Assembly: GCA_002314145.1 (NCBI GenBank)
Contig: DCCG01000045.1
Coordinates: forward strand, 62,001-126,000
Source: Thalassolituus sp. UBA1087
GTDB taxonomy: Bacteria; Pseudomonadota; Gammaproteobacteria; Pseudomonadales; Oceanobacteraceae
Length of the DNA stretch: 64,000 nt
Direction of reading: 5' to 3'
Below the pieces are notes generated by a model. That model did not search any database. It saw nothing but the letters and a program-made list of their open reading frames with translations, and was not told where the DNA came from. The position numbers and the translations under genes are program-made. Below are positions 1 through 8,444 of this stretch, piece after piece; the first letter of the stretch is position 1, and the number at the start of each line of letters is the position of its first letter.

Positions 1-3000
1 TGGTGGCCGTACTGGGCGTGGTTCCTTATATCGCCCTGCAACTGAAAGCCATTGCCACCACGTTTGAGCTGGTCACCCAGCCGCTGGGGGTCACCACCAA
101 TGGGGCACTGCCTTTCTGGCAGGATACGGCTTTCCATATCAGCTGGGCCATGGCGCTGTTCGTCATTATTTTCGGCACGCGGGACATTGATGCCAGCGAA
201 CAGCATCCCGGAATGATTCTCGCCGTGGCGTTTGAATCCATGGTGAAACTGCTGGCAATGATCGCCATTGGCGGCTGGGTTATGACCAGCCTGTTCGATT
301 CGCCACTGGATGTATTCACCCTGTCGATGGAAAGTTTTCCCCAGCACGCTCTGTTCAGCAGTGATGTTATTTCCCTGGCCTTTATTCTGCAGACCCTGCT
401 GGCCGGTTTCGCCATTCTGTGCCTGCCACGCCAGTTTCAGGTTGCCGTGATCGAAAATGAATCACCGCGCCATATTCATACCGCGCGCTGGACCTTTCCG
501 GTGTACCTGATTCTGATGCTGCTGTTTGTCGTGCCGATTGCCCTCACGGGCCATATGTTTATGCGCGAACTGGGGTTTGCCCCGGACACTTATGTACTCA
601 GTCTGCCGGTTTCACTCGGTCAGGAGACCCTGGCTGTTATCGCCTTTATCGGCGGTGGCAGTGCCGCCACGGGGATGATTATTGTCGCCACCATTGCGGT
701 CAGCACCATGGTATCGAATGAGCTGATTCTGCCGGCGTTTTTCCGCAACACGCAGCAGCAGGCGGACATCCAGCAATCCTCCAGCGTCAGGACCCTGGTA
801 CTGACCGTACGGCGGATGGTGATTCTGGCCATGCTGCTGGGGTCGTATCTGTTTTATCGCCTGGTGGGCGAGTTTGAATCCCTGGCGGCCATTGGCCTGC
901 TATCGTTTGCCGCCGTCGCCCAGTTTGCCCCGCCGTTAATTGGCGGACTGATCTGGCAGGGCGGCAACCGCCAGGGCGCGGTCACCGGGCTGGTCAGCGG
1001 TACCGGCATCTGGGTTTACACCCTGCTGTGGCCGGTATTGGCTCAGGGGCTTGAAAGCAGCAGCTCAACGACCCGCATGCTGGGCATGAATCTGGACGAT
1101 TTCAGTTTTGGCGTCATCCTGTCACTGGTGGTCAATATTTCCTGTTATGTGTTCTTCTCTATGGTGACCAATGCCTCAGTACGTGAACGCATGCTGGCCT
1201 CGGATTTCACCAGTACCAAAGCGCAGGTTTCCGGAAAACCGGTAGCCCCTAACTTTTCCTGCAAAGTAGACGATGTCCGGGTGGTACTGGAACGTATTCT
1301 GGGGTTCAAAAAAGCCGAACTGTTTTTCTCTGATTATCAGGCCAGACACGGTATTCAGTACGATCATGCGATCGCCACCAATGATCTGCTGCATGAGGCA
1401 GAGAAGCTGCTGGCGTCGGTTGTCGGCTCCTCATCTGCGCGGGTTATTTTCTCCACCCTGCTGGGTGGTGAACAGATTCAGATCCGCGACCTGGCCTTCC
1501 TCGCCAGTGAAGCCAGTCAGGCGTTCGCGATGAGCCGGGAACAACTGCAGGCAGCGCTGGAAAATCTGCAGCAGGGCGTCAGCGTGGTGGACCGTAATCT
1601 GAATCTGGTCGCCTGGAATCACCGCTATCTGGAAATATTTCACTACCCGCCGGGGTTAATCCAGGTAGGTAAACCCATCGCCGAAGTCATCGAGTTTAAT
1701 GCCCGGCGCGGTTTCTGCGGCAGCGGTTCCATTGAAGAACAGGTGGCCCGGCGTATGAACTTCCTGCGGGCCGGTTCCGCCCACCAGTTTGAGCGTCTGT
1801 TACCCAACGGCGTGGTTATTTACATGCAGGGTCACCCAATGCCGGACGGTGGTTTTGTGACCAGTTTTACCGACATTACCGTGCACAGAAAAGCGGAGCA
1901 GGCGCTGAAAGAAGCCAACATCAACCTGGAGCAGCGGGTAGAAAAAAGCACCCGTGAACTGGATGATCTGACATCGCGGCTGATTGAAGCCAACACCAGT
2001 AAAACCCGCTTTCTGGCGGCCGCCGGCCACGATTTAATGCAACCCTTAAATGCGGCTAAATTATTTGCCTCCACCTTAGCTCAGCAGAATCTGAGCACTG
2101 ATCAGCAAGGTCTGCTCGAACACCTGGAAGGCTCTCTGCAATCGGCGGAAGACGTGCTGTCAGTGCTGGTGGAAATATCCAAACTGGATGCCGGCGCCAT
2201 GGAACCCAGTGTGCGTGCTATTAATCTGGCTGCGGTACTGAAACCGTTACGCGACGAATTCACTGCATTAGCGGCCGCGAAAGGCCTGCAACTGAGATTC
2301 CGCGGCAGCGACGCCTGGGTTATCAGTGATGCCCACTGGCTGCGCCGGATTATTCAGAACCTGCTGTCCAACGCCGTGCGTTATACCCGTCAGGGCGGTG
2401 TCCTGCTCGGCTGTCGCAAACGTGGTGACCATCTGGTCGTGGAAGTGTGGGATACCGGGCCAGGCATCCCGAAATCCAAACTGAATGAAATATTCGGCGA
2501 ATTCAAACGTCTGAATCAGGAAAATCAGGATTCCAAGGGGCTGGGGCTGGGGCTGGCCATTGTGGACCGCATGGCCAAACGCATGAATCACACCATCGAA
2601 GTGGACTCCTGGGTGGGTAACGGAACCCGTTTCCGCGTCACCTTACCGCTGACCGAGGCGGTAAAACCGGCTGTTGATACCCGTCAGGAATCCACCAGCC
2701 GGGTGACCGGCAGTTTTGAGGGCCTGCCTACTTTCTGCATTGATAATGATCCGGAAGTACTGGCCGGAATGAATGCGTTACTGAGCAGCTGGAAATGCAA
2801 TGTCTACAGCTGCAGTAACCTGGAAGAAAGCGCCGAGATTCCTTTTAAACCGGCCATTATGCTGGCGGATTACCAGCTGGATAACGATGAGACCGGCCTG
2901 CAGGCAATGATCAGACTGCGTAAACACTTTGGTGAAGACATTCCGGGGGTTCTGATCACTGCCGATCCGCGGGCCGAAGTGGAAGAGGAAGCCCGTAACC

Positions 3001-3074
3001 TCGGCTTCTGGTTCCTGCGCAAACCGGTGAAACCGGCGGCATTAAGGGCGCTGATACGGCGGCTGATCCGCTGA
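1..3074 (+). CDS. crbS: Hybrid sensor histidine kinase with sodium/solute symporter-like N-terminus (CrbS/MxtR type), 5' end outside window
   Basis: The reading frame is open at the window edge, so the N-terminus is missing. Residues 1-390 of the visible part are a run of hydrophobic helices typical of the sodium/solute symporter family. Next come a linker resembling a STAC domain (about 410-510), a PAS domain (about 515-625), a coiled coil, a HisKA domain with phospho-acceptor His in GHDLMQP (about 675), and a HATPase domain with NLLSNAVRYT, DTGPGI and GLGLGLAI. A C-terminal receiver has its Asp in LADYQLD (about 955). Known CrbS/MxtR proteins sense acetate-related carbon status and phosphorylate a LuxR-type regulator that switches on acs. 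The convergent crbR-like gene and acs next door support that role, which remains inference from architecture and context. Confidence 0.85.
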   Translation, partial: VAVLGVVPYIALQLKAIATTFELVTQPLGVTTNGALPFWQDTAFHISWAMALFVIIFGTRDIDASEQHPGMILAVAFESMVKLLAMIAIGGWVMTSLFDSPLDVFTLSMESFPQHALFSSDVISLAFILQTLLAGFAILCLPRQFQVAVIENESPRHIHTARWTFPVYLILMLLFVVPIALTGHMFMRELGFAPDTYVLSLPVSLGQETLAVIAFIGGGSAATGMIIVATIAVSTMVSNELILPAFFRNTQQQADIQQSSSVRTLVLTVRRMVILAMLLGSYLFYRLVGEFESLAAIGLLSFAAVAQFAPPLIGGLIWQGGNRQGAVTGLVSGTGIWVYTLLWPVLAQGLESSSSTTRMLGMNLDDFSFGVILSLVVNISCYVFFSMVTNASVRERMLASDFTSTKAQVSGKPVAPNFSCKVDDVRVVLERILGFKKAELFFSDYQARHGIQYDHAIATNDLLHEAEKLLASVVGSSSARVIFSTLLGGEQIQIRDLAFLASEASQAFAMSREQLQAALENLQQGVSVVDRNLNLVAWNHRYLEIFHYPPGLIQVGKPIAEVIEFNARRGFCGSGSIEEQVARRMNFLRAGSAHQFERLLPNGVVIYMQGHPMPDGGFVTSFTDITVHRKAEQALKEANINLEQRVEKSTRELDDLTSRLIEANTSKTRFLAAAGHDLMQPLNAAKLFASTLAQQNLSTDQQGLLEHLEGSLQSAEDVLSVLVEISKLDAGAMEPSVRAINLAAVLKPLRDEFTALAAAKGLQLRFRGSDAWVISDAHWLRRIIQNLLSNAVRYTRQGGVLLGCRKRGDHLVVEVWDTGPGIPKSKLNEIFGEFKRLNQENQDSKGLGLGLAIVDRMAKRMNHTIEVDSWVGNGTRFRVTLPLTEAVKPAVDTRQESTSRVTGSFEGLPTFCIDNDPEVLAGMNALLSSWKCNVYSCSNLEESAEIPFKPAIMLADYQLDNDETGLQAMIRLRKHFGEDIPGVLITADPRAEVEEEARNLGFWFLRKPVKPAALRALIRRLIR

Positions 3075-3134
3075 GTCTGGCTGCTAAATGCTGCGCACTC
3101 CGTTAACCGCCGGAAACCCGTTTCAATAGCCAGA

Positions 3135-3174
3135 GCAATAAAAAAACCGGTCACATGACCGGTTTTTTTATTGC
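3135..3174. terminator. Bidirectional intrinsic terminator between crbS and crbR
   Basis: A perfect 19-bp inverted repeat with a 2-nt centre, CCGGTCA arms, and flanking runs of seven A and seven T. It lies between two convergent genes and would work in both directions. Confidence 0.9.
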
Positions 3175-3198
3175 GCTTCAGCCGTGTGATACAGGATG

Positions 3199-3879
3199 TC
3201 AGACGCTGCCCTGTCCTGCCACCGCCGTGTCCGGCTTTTCGATATCCAGACTCTGCACCGCAATCACGGCCTGTGTACGGGTACGTACACCGAGTTTGCG
3301 GAAGATCGCCGTCACGTGGGCCTTGATGGTTGCTTCACTGACATCCAGATCGTAGGCGATCTGTTTATTGAGCATGCCTTCAGACATCATCGTGAGGACG
3401 CGGAACTGCTGAGGCGTCAGACTGGCCAGACGTTCAGCCAGATCAAGCGCATTCTGATTCGGCTGATGCTGATGACGACGGGCGGCTTCCGGCAAATAAA
3501 TATCACCCTGCAGTACCTGCTCAATGGCTTTGGCGATATCTTCCAGCGGAGCGGATTTGGCGATATAACCGGATGCCTCATGATCAACAGCCTGACACAT
3601 AATCGCCGGATCTTCACAGGCCGACACGACAATCACCGGAATTTCCGGATAATGCGAACGCAGAAATACCAGACCGGAATAGCCGTGTGCCCCCGGCATC
3701 TGTAAATCCAGCAGGACCAGATCGGCATCTTTATGCTGTTCCACTACCTGCTGCAGCTCAGGCAGAGATTCTGCCTGCTCAATGGTCACATCCGGTACCA
3801 GCTGTTTCACTGCCTGCTGCATCGCAGTTCGGAACAACGGGTGATCATCGGCAATGATGATTTTTTGTGCTAATTGCAT
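3199..3879 (-). CDS. crbR: LuxR/NarL-family response regulator (CrbR/ErdR type)
   Basis: This 226-residue protein has an N-terminal receiver with the acidic pair D11-D12, phospho-acceptor D58 in LVLLDLQMPG and conserved K108. A linker leads to a C-terminal LuxR-type helix-turn-helix (about 153-205, with LTPQQFRVL and NKQIAYDLDVSEATIKAH). The ATG at 3879 is preferred over a GTG 12 nt upstream because TGGAGG lies 5 nt before it and the GTG codon overlaps that site. The gene sits between the transporter-like kinase and acs, the arrangement known for CrbS/CrbR in Vibrio and MxtR/ErdR in Pseudomonas, where the regulator activates acetyl-CoA synthetase. The regulator family is certain; the CrbR name comes from context. 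Confidence 0.85.
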   Translation of the reverse strand: MQLAQKIIIADDHPLFRTAMQQAVKQLVPDVTIEQAESLPELQQVVEQHKDADLVLLDLQMPGAHGYSGLVFLRSHYPEIPVIVVSACEDPAIMCQAVDHEASGYIAKSAPLEDIAKAIEQVLQGDIYLPEAARRHQHQPNQNALDLAERLASLTPQQFRVLTMMSEGMLNKQIAYDLDVSEATIKAHVTAIFRKLGVRTRTQAVIAVQSLDIEKPDTAVAGQGSV

Positions 3880-3953
3880 AGTCTCCTCCACGGAGCTTGC
3901 TACTGTGTGGGGTAGCTTACTTATTTTTATAAAGTCTGGGCATATTTTAAAAC

Positions 3954-3991
3954 AAAAAACTGCCCTGGGGTGGTGCCCCAGAGCAGTTTTT
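3954..3991 (-). terminator. Intrinsic terminator after acs
   Basis: A GC-rich stem (CTGGGG/CCCCAG with outer GC-AG pairs) around a 5-nt loop, flanked by A and T tracts, just past the acs stop codon. On the minus strand it ends in a T run. It separates acs from crbR. Confidence 0.85.
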
Positions 3992-4017
3992 CATTCACAG
4001 CAACAATGAATCGCCGA

Positions 4018-5967
4018 TCAGCGGTTAAGACGCTGGTCAATCAACGACTCAACCACGGATGGGTCCGCCAGGGTAGAAATATCCCCCAGCGCTTCATGCT
4101 CGTTGGCGGCAATCTTACGCAGAATACGGCGCATGATTTTACCGGAGCGGGTTTTTGGCAGCCCTGGTGTGATCTGGATCAGATCCGGAGTTGCCACAGG
4201 ACCGATATCACCACGTACCCAGTTGCGCAGCTCTTTCGCCAGCTCTTCACTGGCTTCTTCACCGGCATTCAGCGTGACATAGACGTAGATGCCCTGCCCT
4301 TTGATGTCGTGTGGATAACCCACTACCGCCGCCTCAGCCACTTTCGGATGCGCCACCAGCGAGCTTTCAACTTCCGCGGTGCCCATACGGTGGCCGGAAA
4401 CGTTGATCACGTCATCGACACGTCCGGTAATCCAGTAATAACCGTCTTCATCACGGCGTGCACCATCCCCGGTAAAGTACATACCACGGAATGTGCTGAA
4501 GTAAGTCTGCACAAAGCGGTCATGATCGCCGTACACGGTACGGGCCTGGCCAGGCCAGCTGTCGACCATCACCAGGTTACCTTCGGTGGCACCTTCCTGC
4601 AGCATACCGGAGTTATCCACCAGAGCCGGCTGCACACCGAAGAACGGACGGGTTGCCGACCCCGGTTTCATATCCGTTGCCCCCGGCAGCGGCGTGATCA
4701 TGATGCCACCGGTTTCTGTCTGCCACCAGGTATCCACAATCGGGCAGTTTTCTTCACCGATCACATCGTAGTACCACTGCCAGGCCTCCGGGTTAATCGG
4801 CTCACCTACCGAGCCCAGCAGACGCAGAGACTCACGATGTGTGCCTTCCACAGCCTTACGACCCTCGGCCATCAGCGAGCGGATAGCGGTTGGCGCGGTA
4901 TACAGAATATTGACGTTATGCTTATCCACAATCTGAGAGAAGCGGTTGATATCGGGATAATTCGGTACCCCTTCACACATCAGCGTGATACCACCATTGG
5001 CCAGCGGGCCATACAGCAGATAGGTGTGGCCGGTAATCCAGCCGACATCTGCAGTACACCAGTACACATCACCATCGTGGTAATCAAACACGTACTGATG
5101 AGTGATGGATGCCCAAACCATGTAGCCGCCCGTGGTGTGAACCACCCCTTTGGGCTTACCGGTGGAACCTGAGGTATAGAGTATGAACAGCGGGTCTTCT
5201 GCGTTCATTTCTTCCGCCGGGCAATGCGGGGAAGAGATTTCCAGCAGCTCGTGATACCAGACATCACGGGCGTTGTGCCACGGAACATCAGAACCGGTGC
5301 GCTTAACCACAATGACTTTTTCCAGTGAACGGATGCTTGGATGTGTCAGGGCTTCGTCCACGTTCGCTTTCAGTGGTACCTGTTTACCACCCCGTACGCC
5401 TTCGTCAGACGTAATAACGATCTTGGCATTACTGTCTTCGATACGGCCGGCCAGGGCATCCGGAGAGAAACCACCGAATACAACCGAGTGAATGGCCCCG
5501 ATACGGGTACAGGCCAGCATGGCCACTGCAGCTTCCGGAATCATCGGCATGTAAATACAGACCACATCACCCTTGCGTACGCCCTGACCACGCAGCGCGT
5601 TGGCAAAGCGTGACACTTCTTCGTGCAGCTCTTTGTACGTAATGGTACGGTCCTGATCCGGCTCATCACCTTCCCAGATTATCGCGGCCTGATCACCACG
5701 GGTTTCCAGATGGCGGTCAAGACAGTTAGCAGAGGCGTTCAGAGTACCGTCTTCGAACCACTTGATGGCGACATTATGGTCATCGAACGACACGTTACGT
5801 ACTTTGGTGAAAGGTTTAATCCAGTCGATACGTTGTTCGGCCTGTTCACGCCAGAACCCTTCCGGATTGATGACGGACTGCTGATACATCTGCAGATATT
5901 TTTCGTTATTAATCCAGGCGGAATCAGCAAATTCCTGCTTTACCGGATACACCTTCTGTTCGCTCAT
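4018..5967 (-). CDS. acs: Acetyl-CoA synthetase (AMP-forming)
   Basis: Acs activates acetate with ATP and CoA to acetyl-CoA, PPi and AMP, and scavenges low acetate. The 649-residue protein has the usual family length. It carries the adenylate-forming signature ILYTSGSTGKPKG, the DTWWQTETGG motif, YFTGDGARRDEDGYYWITGR in the hinge region, and the C-terminal PKTRSGKIMRR segment. The Lys of that segment (about 610) is the catalytic residue and acetylation target in this family. The start at 5967 (MSEQKVYPV) has GGGAG at normal spacing and matches family N-termini; a longer frame to 6063 adds a non-homologous-looking extension. The gene is monocistronic, with its own promoter and terminator. Control by the neighbouring CrbR-like regulator is likely. 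Confidence 0.97.
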   Translation of the reverse strand: MSEQKVYPVKQEFADSAWINNEKYLQMYQQSVINPEGFWREQAEQRIDWIKPFTKVRNVSFDDHNVAIKWFEDGTLNASANCLDRHLETRGDQAAIIWEGDEPDQDRTITYKELHEEVSRFANALRGQGVRKGDVVCIYMPMIPEAAVAMLACTRIGAIHSVVFGGFSPDALAGRIEDSNAKIVITSDEGVRGGKQVPLKANVDEALTHPSIRSLEKVIVVKRTGSDVPWHNARDVWYHELLEISSPHCPAEEMNAEDPLFILYTSGSTGKPKGVVHTTGGYMVWASITHQYVFDYHDGDVYWCTADVGWITGHTYLLYGPLANGGITLMCEGVPNYPDINRFSQIVDKHNVNILYTAPTAIRSLMAEGRKAVEGTHRESLRLLGSVGEPINPEAWQWYYDVIGEENCPIVDTWWQTETGGIMITPLPGATDMKPGSATRPFFGVQPALVDNSGMLQEGATEGNLVMVDSWPGQARTVYGDHDRFVQTYFSTFRGMYFTGDGARRDEDGYYWITGRVDDVINVSGHRMGTAEVESSLVAHPKVAEAAVVGYPHDIKGQGIYVYVTLNAGEEASEELAKELRNWVRGDIGPVATPDLIQITPGLPKTRSGKIMRRILRKIAANEHEALGDISTLADPSVVESLIDQRLNR

Positions 5968-6033
5968 AGCGTTCTCCCGAATGATTATTTTTAGATCGCG
6001 AATGCTTCTGCGCACTATATAAATGTCCTGTGA

Positions 6034-6063
6034 ATCATATTGGTCACTGATGGCCTTTGCCAA
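6034..6063 (-). promoter_or_regulatory. Predicted sigma-70 promoter of acs
   Basis: On the minus strand TTGGCA (6058-6063) and TATGAT (6034-6039) are spaced by 18 nt. This predicts a start near 6027 and a leader of about 60 nt before the acs ATG. Read by eye; not tested. Confidence 0.55.
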
Positions 6064-6066
6064 AAT

Positions 6067-6080
6067 TAGACAATGGTCTA
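6067..6080. promoter_or_regulatory. Inverted repeat upstream of acs, candidate response-regulator site
   Basis: TAGAC-AATG-GTCTA is a perfect 5-bp inverted repeat just upstream of the predicted acs -35 element. It is centred about 46 bp before the predicted transcript start, a common place for LuxR-type activators. That CrbR binds here is inference. Confidence 0.35.
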
Positions 6081-6504
6081 TCAGTTCTCAGTCCCACAGG
6101 TATCTGAACGAGCCAATCCGCTTGCAGCCTGTGAAGACGGTACACAGTCTCAGGCCGCTGACAACGCGCGCTGGCAGAGTGTTATTTACCTATCACCCAA
6201 TAAAATTCGCGACATTTCCAAGCCTATGAAAAATAAGCAATATTTTTAATTATCCGCCTGATGCCCGATGTATTTTCAGGTCAGAGGCCTGCTTTTAATG
6301 ATTTATGCCTCTCCTGAATAAGCCCTGTATCGTCAATTTAAATCACAGCCATTGGCAGCAACAGACCTCTGTATTAGTACCTACAAACAAACTTAAGTAA
6401 TTATGCTTAATACGTCTGTCTTTCGACCTTTGGCTAATTTCTCTGCACAGAAACCGTGCACCATAGTGAGCAGGCACAACTACGATAAAAAAAAGGAGAG
6501 TGAC

Positions 6505-7611
6505 ATGCGCAAAACCCCTTTAATCCTGCTGACCGCAGCCCTGCCGATGGCAGTTCAGGCAGCAAACACTGAATTCAGTTACGGTGGTTATATTAAACTC
6601 GACGCCATGATGAGTACTTACTCAGACGGTGATCTTGGTGCAGCCAGCCTGGGACGGGATTTTTACGTGCCATCCACCATTCCGACCAGCGGTGGTGCCG
6701 GTGAAGAAACCAGCAGCTTTGATATGACCGCTAAATCTTCCCGTTTTAATCTGAAATCAGTAACGACTCTGGATAATGGCGAAACACTGACCAGTTACGT
6801 GGAAATGGACTTTCTGGGCTCAGCTCAGGGTAATGAAGTCGTTTCCAATTCATACAGTCCGCGTCTGCGCCATGCGTTTTTCAAATACGGTGATCTGACT
6901 TTTGGTCAGACCTGGTCCACATTTATGAATACCGGTGCACTGGCTGAAACTGTCGATTTCCTCGGCGTCAGTGACGGGACTGTATTTAACCGCCAGGCAC
7001 AGATCCGGTATACCATGGGTGACTTCCAGTTCGCTCTGGAAAACCCGGAAACAACCGTGGCTGGCGCTGGTGCTTCCGATGACGGTGGCATTCCTGATAT
7101 CGTCGCTCGCTACAACATGAAAGCTGGTGATCATGCCTTCACCGTCGCCGCCATCGGGCGTCAGTTCGCACTGCAGGACGGTGCCGGTGTTGATGAAACG
7201 GCCACAGGCTTTGGCGTCAACGTATCCGGTAAAGTCATGGTTGGTGCAGATGACCTGAAATTCAGCTACACCACAGGTAACGTCGCCCGCTACGTGGGTC
7301 TTGGCCAGGTCAGTGACGTGATCGTTAATGGTGATGGAGAACTGGAAGCGACTACCGTCGATGCAGCATTTGTGGCATTCCGTCATCACTGGAACTCCCA
7401 ACTGCGTTCAACAATCGCCTACTCCATGTTCGATGCCGACCTGGAAGATGATACTGAGCAGTCTTCCTCCAGCACCCGTATCAACCTGATGTACTCACCA
7501 GAGAAGTCAGTGACTTATGGTGTGGAATACAGCATGGCAACGATCGAAAAAACCGACGAATCTGAAGGGGATCTGGATCGTCTGCAATTCACTGCCAAAT
7601 ACAGCTTCTGA
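6505..7611 (+). CDS. DcaP-like trimeric outer-membrane porin
   Basis: A 368-residue exported protein. A signal peptide (MRKTPLILLTAALPMAVQA) is followed by alternating beta-strand sequence, starting with the EFSYGGYIKLDA motif and ending in aromatic YSF, as outer-membrane barrels do. The segments SSRFNLKS, RLRHAFFKYG and FGQTWSTFM are typical of the DcaP porin family, which takes up small anionic organic molecules. The ATG at 6505 follows AGGAGAG; an upstream in-frame ATG at 6403 would put 34 non-signal residues ahead of the signal peptide. The gene is divergent from acs, so uptake of organic acids for the same metabolism is plausible. The exact substrate is not shown. Confidence 0.82.
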   Translation: MRKTPLILLTAALPMAVQAANTEFSYGGYIKLDAMMSTYSDGDLGAASLGRDFYVPSTIPTSGGAGEETSSFDMTAKSSRFNLKSVTTLDNGETLTSYVEMDFLGSAQGNEVVSNSYSPRLRHAFFKYGDLTFGQTWSTFMNTGALAETVDFLGVSDGTVFNRQAQIRYTMGDFQFALENPETTVAGAGASDDGGIPDIVARYNMKAGDHAFTVAAIGRQFALQDGAGVDETATGFGVNVSGKVMVGADDLKFSYTTGNVARYVGLGQVSDVIVNGDGELEATTVDAAFVAFRHHWNSQLRSTIAYSMFDADLEDDTEQSSSSTRINLMYSPEKSVTYGVEYSMATIEKTDESEGDLDRLQFTAKYSF

Positions 7612-7626
7612 TAGATCGAAAGCGTC

Positions 7627-7653
7627 AAAAAACCGGCTCCGGCCGGTTTTTTT
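7627..7653 (+). terminator. Intrinsic terminator after the porin gene
   Basis: ACCGGC/GCCGGT stem with a 3-nt loop, preceded by six A and followed by seven T, 15 nt past the porin stop codon. Confidence 0.9.
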
Positions 7654-8075
7654 ATGCCCCGAATCTGCCTGTCAGATCTCCGTCGTACGACTCCTGCCAA
7701 TTTCATCGCCATTCCACACAGACAAACCACTGAGACACCTTCTGTCATAGATAATAAATGTTTCTGACTGAAACAGAAGGTAAAGCCAAACAGACCTGAC
7801 TTTCCTGTCGGGTGCCACAATCCGTCAATAATATAATTATCAGAAAGCACATTTTTACAAAAAGAAACAAAATTAACAGGAACACACGAATATGACGTTT
7901 TTTGTCACTTTCACCCCACCGCCGACAGAACCTTAGTACCAAACAACCGATAAACGTCCCGAAGGCCGCCTATTTTCCATATTTATCGAAAGTGTTTCTT
8001 ATTAGTAAGAAATTAAGCAAGAAAAACAGACGGTTAGAGCGACAAGTTTTGTCACCATAAGCAGTTGCCGACAAA
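7654..8075. other. AT-rich upstream region of the DUF11 operon with repeated short motifs
   Basis: About 420 bp without a convincing gene. It contains the direct repeat TTTTGTCAC at 7900-7908 and 8047-8055, an inverted repeat TTTCTTA-TTAG-TAAGAAA at 7995-8012, and GACAA-GTT-TTGTC at 8041-8053. The last lies about 64 bp upstream of the predicted transcript start. These look like regulator sites, but the regulator is unknown. Confidence 0.45.
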
Positions 8076-8104
8076 TTGACTGCACTGCCCGCCAGCCCTA
8101 ATAT
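8076..8104 (+). promoter_or_regulatory. Strong predicted sigma-70 promoter of the DUF11 operon
   Basis: TTGACT (8076-8081) and TAATAT (8099-8104) are separated by exactly 17 nt, close to consensus in both boxes. The predicted start near 8111 gives a leader of about 335 nt before the first gene. Confidence 0.7.
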
Positions 8105-8110
8105 CCGCGC

Positions 8111-8444
8111 CATGCGCACAATTCATAAGTACTTTTGTATGAAAGTACTGACACTCCCTACCCCTGACCGGTCTTTGACGCCGGTTCGTGCTGATCAGCA
8201 CCGTGGCCCCCGCTTATCTGCAGGGCAATATCGCCTGCCCGCCACAAATATCGAAAATTTCGCCCTTTCTGAAGCAAATTTTGCTGATACACACGCCCGG
8301 TACGGATGTACCAGTGCCTGTATGAAGAATACCCACAGGTCGTCTGCCTCTGGCGCAGAATGCCTGAATCACCAGAGAGACCCAGCCCCAAGGCAGAGTC
8401 TCTGTTCGTTTTTACCTTCCCTACGGTCCCTGAAGGAGATTCCG
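8111..8444 (+). other. Long structured 5' leader of the DUF11 operon
   Basis: Within this predicted leader are a perfect hairpin AGTACTTT/AAAGTACT (8128-8149), the palindrome GTGCTGATCAGCAC (8188-8201), and an AGAGAC/GTCTCT hairpin (8376-8403) followed by TTCGTTTTT (8405-8413), like an intrinsic terminator. The last sits about 30 nt before the first start codon. I do not recognise a known riboswitch class. An open frame runs through the leader but lacks a ribosome-binding site before its possible starts. Confidence 0.45.

Larger units (their letters stand above)
5968..6504. other. Divergent intergenic region between acs and the porin gene
   Basis: About 540 bp, more AT-rich than its surroundings. 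It holds the predicted acs promoter and inverted repeat and, near the porin end, AT-rich sequence. I see no convincing gene here; the short open frames lack ribosome-binding sites and family-like sequence. Confidence 0.6.

Noticed and set aside
3970..5172. 400-residue open frame on the plus strand
   Set aside because: It lies entirely opposite acs and its sequence is not protein-like; it is a shadow frame.
6030..6048. TGTGA...TCACT upstream of acs as a CRP site
   Set aside because: The half-sites are 10 nt apart instead of 6, so it does not fit CRP.
7515..7942. Short minus-strand open frames after the porin
   Set aside because: They overlap the porin end and terminator and lack start signals.
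8076..8444. Extension of the first DUF11 protein to a TTG at 8076
   Set aside because: That codon is the -35 box of the promoter, and the extension would bury the signal peptide.
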